Shown here: positions 57,708 through 64,000 of the stretch, one piece after another | Layout of the letters: every line of letters begins with the position of its first letter | How positions within the stretch are numbered: the first letter of the stretch is position 1 | Source: Cryptomeria japonica | Taxonomy: Eukaryota > Streptophyta > Pinopsida > Cupressales > Cupressaceae | Reading direction: 5' to 3' | Length of the DNA: 64,000 nt | NCBI RefSeq assembly: GCF_030272615.1 | Contig: NC_081413.1 | Span: 144,808,476 to 144,872,475, forward strand | Translations under genes and position numbers: made by a program | Notes under the pieces: generated by a model | What the model saw: only the letters and a program-made list of their open reading frames with translations | Told to the model about the DNA's origin: nothing | Databases searched by the model: none

Positions 57708-58890
57708 TGATGAATACTGAGAGGGGGGGTGAATTAGTATGGCAAAAATCTTTGTACTTAAACACTTAAACAATCTGAAGATAAACCGGTAAAATAGTCT
57801 AGCAGACAGACTGGTTATCACACATGCAAACCAATATGCAAATAAAGCATTCACCCACAAAAGCAATACAATCATAACACAAGATATTTGATATGGAAAT
57901 CCAAATGGGAAAAACCATAGTGAGATGGAACTCACAAGTCACTATTTGTAGAATAGAAACCAGATCGGTTAAGGTCAGATCGGTTAAGGTCTTACAATGT
58001 TCTTCACTAGAATAGATCCTGTTAGGAATCTCAATCTCTGTTAGGAGATAAGTCTGATTAAAGACTACCTTGTTAGAGGATTTTAGATTCACATAAGTGA
58101 ATCACCTTGTTAGAGGATTTTACAATAGGCTTTTGGGCCTACCCTGTTAAGGGCTATAGACTTGTCAAAGATGTGAGTAATCAACAAGTGTTTGATCTAT
58201 CTAATAGCACAAACTACTTGGTTAGATCCAATATAGCTCACTGCTAATGCATTCTAGCATTACTTTAGTCTTCTCTCTCTCTCTCTCAGTTACAACTTGA
58301 TCTTCTCAGATAAGATCGCTCTTACAACAATTCAACAACCACCGTATACCCTAGTCACAACATAAACCCTTTCAGCAACAACAACAACCTAAAACCCTAG
58401 ACATGATGTCCTTTTAAAGGAATCTAATTTCATGTCAGTCCAATAGGATTACATTACAATTTCCTAGGTTCAATGAATCTAGACATACTCAGTAACACGA
58501 CACAAAAATCACCGTCAATGTGTTGGCACTGTCAATCAATCGGTGGATTGGTAACTCATCACAAAATGCCGGTTGGTAACTCATCATAGAGTATTACTGG
58601 TTCATACAAAATACCAGTTGTTGGTTTGACAATAATGAAGACTGGTAAGAATGTGTTATGTCACTTTGCTCCCTCGTACCACTTGAGATCTACGAGCCGC
58701 TTGGGGTCGACATGCCACTTCAGACCAGGAAACAAATTTTGCAAAATCACCAATAGTCTAAAGACTAGAATACAACATACCAGTTGGAACAAATACCGGT
58801 TGAGCTCTAGCTCATACATATAAAGAGGATCTCAATACAAGTGTGTGTCCATCAATGACAATCACAACATAAACATCAAAAATGCCAACA
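57708..58890 (-). repeat. Right (5') LTR of the nested element, 1183 bp
   Basis: TGATGAATACTGAGAGG to AATGCCAACA. It differs from the left LTR by scattered substitutions, a shorter CT run near 58275 and a duplicated TTGGTAACTCATCA-containing segment at 58545-58590. Confidence 0.93.
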
Positions 58891-58895
58891 AAGAA

Positions 58896-60700
58896 CATTA
58901 AGGAAGAAGCAACAGGTTGTAAGGGAGCCTAAGAAGAAACTAAATCCAAAGAAGAAACAACCTAAGGCACTAGATACCCTTACACTAGAGGAATTGGTAA
59001 ATGAAATAACTCAAGATGGTAATCTTGACAATGTGAATAAACTTTATCATTCATTCAAGGATTCTGATAAGGACACAATAGAGGAAAGAATCATTTTGCA
59101 TCTTGACATCTACAAGAAAGTTTTGATTGAGGTTGTATATGATCTACCTAATGAATTATACATAAGATTAGAGGCTAAAAGAATGTCAATTATAGAATTG
59201 GATAGAAAGTTAAAGGTAGAAGCATTGCTAGCTGTTCACCTTGGTAATTCCAAGGAAGAGATTGATGAACTGATTACTGAAGCCAACCAGTCAGCCTAAT
59301 GGTTGGAAGAGTGAAAGAGATAGTTGATGAAACTGCAGACAAATGGGACACATTTTTTGTTGAAAGAGAAAAGAAAGAGGAAAGGGAGAGACAAAAATTA
59401 GATGTCTTTTGCAAAGGTATATCAAAAAGACAAAGGTAAAAGCAAAATTGGTATTGTACTTGTTATAAAGGTCATAGATAACATTTCTCCACTAGCACAA
59501 GACACCCCACCAATAACTTCAGAGATATCGGTACATACAGACAGTCAACTGGATAAGGAGGCTGAATAAATAACACATGATGATACTAATCTGGACTCCA
59601 AAATTCTATTTACTATGAATGTAGATACACAGGATGTTAATATTATTATGGATAAAGAGACTATAGAGGTAAAGACAACTAATGATACAAACATTGAGAT
59701 CTTTGAGTCACTGGTTAACACTGCTGACTCTCAAAATATTGAAATACCGATGGAAGCAAAGAAGCCTAAAACTGAGAAACCATTAGATGCAGAGGTTAAT
59801 ACATAGACTGAGAAAATAGTAGAAGCAGAGGTAATAACACAAAGTGAGAAACCGACGACAACTGTAAATAAAGAGGAAACAAATGATGGAAACAAGGAAT
59901 AAATTGTTAAAGTAATTGGTCAAGTATCTGTGGAAAAGAAAGTTATTGCATAACAGAGCACATCCACTATAGATTTCAGACCTACAAATGTAACAGATGT
60001 TCTTTTGGATTCAATTAAGAGGATCATAGAGTGCAATGCCTTAGCATACAAGGCCATTGATGATACACTGCCTATTTTGAAAATGATTGCACCGACATAT
60101 AAGTTAGATCATATTGATGGTTCTTTGAGTAAATTGGATGCATTGTCCAAATTTACTACTTCAAATGTTCTAACTGTAGATAAGATCAATGAAGAAACCA
60201 TTAAGGAAAGGGTAAATAAAAAAAAAAGGTGAATTCTTTGAGAAAACTATCAAGGACTATACTAAGCATATTGATTCCTTATTACTAGTGCTTTATTCCA
60301 CAATTTTGGAATACAAAGAATTGTATAAGGAAGCTTGTAAGCCTCACCACCTAACTGAAGACATTGATGAGAAGATTAAGGAAACACAAAAGGAGATAGA
60401 TAACATAGTAGATAATATGATAGGTTCTTCATAACTTACCTCAGTTCTTAATTAGAAAATGTTAGTTTTTGAGGAAAAGATAGAGAAACTAGAGCAGGAA
60501 AAAGAAAGGATAAGGTTGAAGGCCCGGGAGCTCAAAAACAAACTTGGTCCAAAATTGGATAGTCTTATAACTTAGCAGGTTGAGCTATGTAAAGCATTAA
60601 TTCAAGGAGAACGATCACCAGAGCAATGGATGCATTATCTGATCGGGATGATCCAATAGACAAAAACCATTATCTCTGATAGTAATAAATTCATGCAGAG
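58896..60700 (+). pseudogene. ORF2 of the outer element, C-terminal part after the nested insertion
   Basis: It continues the frame cut at 51118. Basic start (REPKKKLNPKKKQPKA), then LTLEELVNEITQDGNLDN and a block of about 100 residues (58994-59299: IIEEERIILHLDIYKK-type helices). A low-complexity Thr/Glu-rich linker follows (59615-59890, PKTEKPLDAEVNT), then TDVLLDSIKRIIECNALAYK (60000-60060) and a coiled-coil end near 60360-60560. Stops at 59297, 59568, 59804, 59900 and 59951 plus a frameshift at the run of A near 60218 break it. The arrangement (helical block, charged linker, coiled coil) parallels the nested copy. The function is unknown. Confidence 0.65.
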
Positions 60701-60811
60701 CCTGAACCTAATATTGGTAGATATCTTTCAAATTGTAAACAACCGGTTACAGAATATAAGGTAGAATTTTTGTATTCTTTGATTCTTTTTATATCCTTTG
60801 TCATTGATTCC

Positions 60812-60821
60812 AAAGGGGGAG
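60812..60821 (+). other. Polypurine tract of the outer element
   Basis: AAAGGGGGAG, with a second weaker tract (CAGGGGGAGA) at about 60875. The LTR start expected just after is absent; LTR-like sequence begins only at about 60902. Confidence 0.75.
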
Positions 60822-60901
60822 TAGTATGGAGAAAAATGTATGGAAGAAAATGCACAGAAGAAATCACTTGCTCAGGGGGAGAACACTCTTTTTGGGGAAC
60901 T

Positions 60902-61312
60902 GAATCAATCATTTCAGATGCTAATTTGAGCAGTATTTTGTCTTGGATTTAATTATCCATTTTGTAGTCAGTGAGACTCATTTATTGAGCAGTGAGCTCT
61001 AGGACGTTGGCCTTCCTACATGTGCAGGCCCCTATTGTAAGTAATATTTATTCATATTGGCCAGTGAGTAAATATTGTGGGTCACAAATCCCACCAAGGT
61101 TTTTCCCTTACCGGGTTTCCTCACCAAAATATCATGTTATGGTGTGCATTTATGTTGTCTCTGTTATTTCTCTTTGTTGCATTATTACTTGTTTACCGGT
61201 ACATTAATTTGGGTTGCAAAGTTATAAATAAGTTCAAATATTCCAATAACCGGTAAGACACTGATTCACCCCCCCCCTCTTAGTGTCTTTGGGATTGTCA
61301 TTGTATCTAACA
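60902..61312 (+). repeat. 3' LTR of the outer element, truncated
   Basis: It matches 46184-46263 plus 47889-48204 of the 5' LTR (GCTAATTTGAGCAGT, ATTTAATTATCCATTTTG, then the end TGTATCTAACA). The first 450 or so bases of the LTR, including its TGTTGGCATTC start, are missing between the polypurine tract and 60902, so this copy could not have transposed in its present form. Confidence 0.8.
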
Positions 61313-61317
61313 AAAGA

Positions 61318-61739
61318 GACCTCGATACTCAAATGCCTCAACAACTAATTGAAACACTAAGACAAATGTCATCACATAAACACCAATAATCACATAAAAG
61401 AGGAAAAATGACATTATCCATGAACTATCAATAGTAAAACTATGAGTTCATGAGAGGAAGAAGAGAGAGAACATGAATACACACTTTGATGATTCATGAG
61501 AAGAAAGGCGAACAAAAAGAACCATGGACATCTCGCCCCTAGAATTGGGTGATCCATGGAGAAAAAAGAACATAGAAATCTAGCCCCTAGATTTTGTCTA
61601 GGTGATCCATGTAAGGGAGAAGAGTGAGAACACCATTAGTTCCACTCAACCTTGTGCACATGTGTGCAAGTGAGGTTTGAAGCACCTCATAGGAGTCTAT
61701 GCTCAAGTATGCTATAACCTATATAATATGTATAGGACA
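61318..61739. other. Flank of the outer element, unassigned
   Basis: No gene. AGAA and GATCCATG words recur (about 61490-61620: repeated AATTGGGTGATCCATG and TAGGTGATCCATG), which suggests worn tandem matter continuous with the array that follows. Confidence 0.35.
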
Positions 61740-62160
61740 AATGTCAAGAAAGTGGCGACATCTCTCTCTAAGAGATTGTGCTCTGGTTCTGAGAATGACC
61801 CACTTTATAAGAGAAAAGTAGCTACATCTTTCTCTAAGAGGTTGTGCTCTAGTTCCAGAATGACCCACTGTATAGGGGAAAACTAACAACATCTTGCTCT
61901 AAGAGGTTTTTCTCTGGTTTGGAGAATGACCCACTGTATAAGAGAAAAGTGCTGACATCTCACTCTAAGAGGTTGTGCTCTAGTTCTGAGAATGACCCAC
62001 TATATAAGGAAATGCGATGACATATTTATCTAAAAGGCTATTCTTTGGTTCTAAGAATGACCCATTCTATAAGGGAAAAGTGGTGACATCTTTCTCTAAA
62101 AGGTTGTGCTCTGGTTCTGAGAATGACCCACTACATAAGAGATACAATGCGCGAGAGAAA
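61740..62160. repeat. Tandem repeat, six copies of about 66 bp
   Basis: The word GAGAATGACCCACT recurs near 61791, 61856, 61922, 61988, 62053 and 62119. Each unit also holds GTGACATCTTTCTCTAAGAG and GTTGTGCTCTGGTTCT. Copies differ at several positions, so the array is not recent. Confidence 0.88.
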
Positions 62161-63022
62161 TATAGTACAAAGGGAGCAGTGTAGGTGCCCCCCCCTTAAT
62201 ATGACAACATAGTTTAATGTTGATATCTAAAGGAAAGTAGAAATGGGATACCTACCTTCATCACAAAGAAGATATCCATTATGCAACAATGTCATAGATC
62301 CAAGCAAGAGAGGGAATACTTGTCAAGAAAGGATAAGATAGTTGAAAACATATATCTTGTTGTAAGTGTAAAGGAGATCCTTGGAGAAGATATCTTTGCC
62401 TAAAGACATCTACCTCCAAGAGGAGTTGTCTTAGAAAAATATAACATCTTCTAGAATGAAGTGTAGGAGAGAACAAGAATTCAATCCTTCCTCCAATTGC
62501 TAGGTGAAACTGATTCTTCATGAAGGATGACTCACTTTTATCCCAATGGGGATGTGTGAATTTATTATAGATGTACATTACCAAGTATGAAAGAGATTGC
62601 AGTCAAGGACTTACACCTCTTGTATAAGAGATAACTCTTTAGAGAACAACAACAATTCCACACAAGGAATGACATCAAGTAATAAAACTCACACCATCCA
62701 CAACATAGGAAAGAATGGATCCTTAGAGAAAGTGAGAGGGAGAGAGATCATTGCCCCCCAAGTGTAGGATAATGAGAAGAATTACATAACTTCTAGAGAG
62801 AGATTACTCATAAGAGATGCACCATTTCAAGCAAGGAATACATCCTATCCAAGGAACAACCATGCGCTCGCATGAAGGATAACTCCATTCAAAAAAGGAA
62901 ATCAAGTTATGAATAACAAAATAGAAGAGGTAATTTGAAAAGAGAGAGAAAGAAGAAGAAGGTTCACAAAATTTATCTAAGGAGAGATCTTTTGTAATAG
63001 ACATATTGTTTCAAGCAAGGAG
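62161..63022. other. Unassigned repeat-flank sequence
   Basis: No coding motif on either strand. TGTAGGTGCCCCCCCCTTAA at about 62184 may be a minus-strand purine tract. Words such as TTTCAAGCAAGGAATACATC recur (62825, 63009), so a degenerate longer-period repeat may be present. Confidence 0.35.
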
Positions 63023-64000
63023 TGTTGGCATTTTTAGATTGTTGGCATTTTGCATATAGATTGCATTAATGATATGTTGTCATTGATGTCAATTGAACCA
63101 GTGAATGGTATTCATGATATTGCTGATGTTATTGTTGTTATTTCTATTGTCTTGTAACCGCTATGATAAACTTTAAGGAAGATGTTGTAAACTGGTACAT
63201 GGTAGTTTGTAAGTTGAACCGGTGTAAAGGGTTAAACCTTTCTATTTTATGTAACCGGTAAACCCTACTAGTTGTTTTCTAGTTAAACCCTAATTGATCA
63301 AGTTTGTTGGTTTAAGATCTAATCTTGAGCGGTAATTATGGAGACACATGTGATCATTCTATGAGGATTAGTTCATATTGATTTGGCACGTTTGTTATCT
63401 TGGAAATGAGCAAAGTGGATTGCATCTAATAGCATAGCGCGTGATGAGTTACAAAGTATGAAGAAGCAGTGATCATGGAGTGGTTGGAATTTTATTGATT
63501 AATGTGAAGAGATTGTTATGATTTATAATGGTCAAGATTGTACTGACTTGTTTGTAATCTCAATGATGAGAATTACATTTTTGTTGTGTTACCAACCTAG
63601 ATGATTTGTATTTAAGGTCGATGATATTGTTTTGTTAAGTGTTGGAAAAGTTGACAAGATTGGCAAAAACTAGTTGAGTGTGTTGTTGCCTAACCGGTGG
63701 ATGGATCTGAAGTTTGAGTAAAGGCGTATTGAAGCTTAAGAAGGATTTGATCAAGAAGATGTAGTGCTATTTAGACAAATCAAGAAAACTTGTTATTTTC
63801 TAACTTTTACAATAGAAATTGAAATCCCCTAATTGGGTAAGCTCTAACAAGCTTGGTTACTTTCTAAATCCTCTAACAAGGTAGTCCATTAGTTTGGATT
63901 CTCAAATCCTCTAGCGATCTTACTCCTAATAGGGTATTGTGCTTTTCATCAAGGCATATTTGTAAATCCCTTAACTAGGTGATTCCTTACAGAATCAGTT
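63023..64000 (+). repeat. Start of a copia-type LTR running off the window
   Basis: It starts TGTTGGCATTTTTAG and has the GTCATTGATGTCAA motif near the start, as in the LTRs at 45737 and (inverted) 51123. Its later part holds AAATCCTCTAACAAGGTAGTC at about 63868, shared in inverse orientation with the nested element's LTRs (about 51483-51503). The 3' edge and primer site lie beyond base 64000. Confidence 0.7.

Larger units (their letters stand above)
51123..58890 (-). mobile_element. Sibling non-autonomous LTR element nested in the outer one
   Basis: Two LTRs (51123-52281 and 57708-58890), a primer site (57694-57705) and a polypurine tract (52282-52293) define a complete minus-strand element of 7768 bp. 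AAGAA flanks both ends exactly (51118-51122 and 58891-58895). Gene order is the same as in the outer element: ORF1 with zinc knuckles (57657-56380), then ORF2 (55953-52981). No pol domain is present. The LTRs are very similar by eye, so it is the younger of the two. Confidence 0.93.
45737..61312 (+). mobile_element. Non-autonomous LTR element with zinc-knuckle ORF1 and unknown ORF2 (outer copy)
   Basis: 5' LTR 45737-48204, primer site 48207, ORF1 48270-49390, ORF2 49618-51117 continued at 58896-60700, polypurine tract 60812, and truncated 3' LTR 60902-61312. The flanks GAAGA (45732-45736) and AAAGA (61313-61317) are a 5-bp duplication with one mismatch. No protease, reverse transcriptase, RNase H or integrase is present, so it would need enzymes in trans. 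It contains two later insertions: a solo LTR in its 5' LTR and a sibling element in ORF2. Native length is about 6.2 kb. Confidence 0.85.

Noticed and set aside
61740-62160. CRISPR-like array
   Set aside because: Whole 66-bp units repeat without unique spacers, and the context is plant repeat DNA.

Overview
The window reads as repeat-only nuclear DNA from a large plant genome, most likely a gymnosperm (inferred from nested LTR retrotransposons with initiator-tRNA-Met primer sites, a chromovirus, a plant-mobile-domain ORF and AT-rich flanks). I see no host gene, no rRNA and no functional tRNA gene. Nearly every base can be assigned to a transposable element or a decayed piece of one. Most long ORFs are pseudogene fragments.

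Layout. (1) 1-3.4 kb: the gag start, primer site and 5' LTR of a minus-strand Ty1/copia element, then partial LTR copies and a polypurine-tract region of related elements. (2) 4491-36859: one minus-strand, LARD-like element (long LTRs of about 4.2 kb around a 3.8 kb interior with no coding capacity), bounded by the 5-bp duplication TAGTG. Both LTRs are split. The left one holds a 6.6 kb insertion (8293-14885, duplication CACCT) carrying a long decayed ORF and 269-bp promoter-like tandem repeats. The right one holds a rearranged 14 kb chromovirus (Ty3/gypsy) block at 20591-34708: an inverted LTR fragment, gag-PR-RT-RH-IN-chromodomain, a full 4.76 kb LTR, and a second gag-PR fragment. That block itself contains a solo LTR and a tRNA-derived SINE. 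(3) 36865-45.7 kb: a decayed plant-mobile-domain ORF, about 3.5 kb I cannot resolve, and a minus-strand gypsy-type LTR split by a 1.06 kb solo LTR (duplication GTCGC). (4) 45737-61312: a plus-strand non-autonomous LTR element with a zinc-knuckle ORF1 and a long unknown ORF2 but no reverse transcriptase or integrase. Its 5' LTR is split by a 1.62 kb solo LTR (duplication AGTGA). Its ORF2 is split by a relative of the same architecture inserted on the minus strand (51123-58890, duplication AAGAA). (5) 61.3-64 kb: a six-copy 66-bp tandem repeat and the start of another LTR that runs off the window.

How it fits together. Target-site duplications and LTR pairs give a relative insertion order. The autonomous-type genes are inactive: the chromovirus has many in-frame stops, mostly of the C-to-T or G-to-A kind expected from deamination of methylated cytosine. 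The most novel content is a group of non-autonomous elements carrying a long ORF of unknown function. Two sibling copies are nested here (49.6-60.7 kb and 57.7-53.0 kb), and a possible distant relative lies at 9.2-12.8 kb. All boundaries were read by eye from the sequence. Family names rest on motif recognition and not on database searches.
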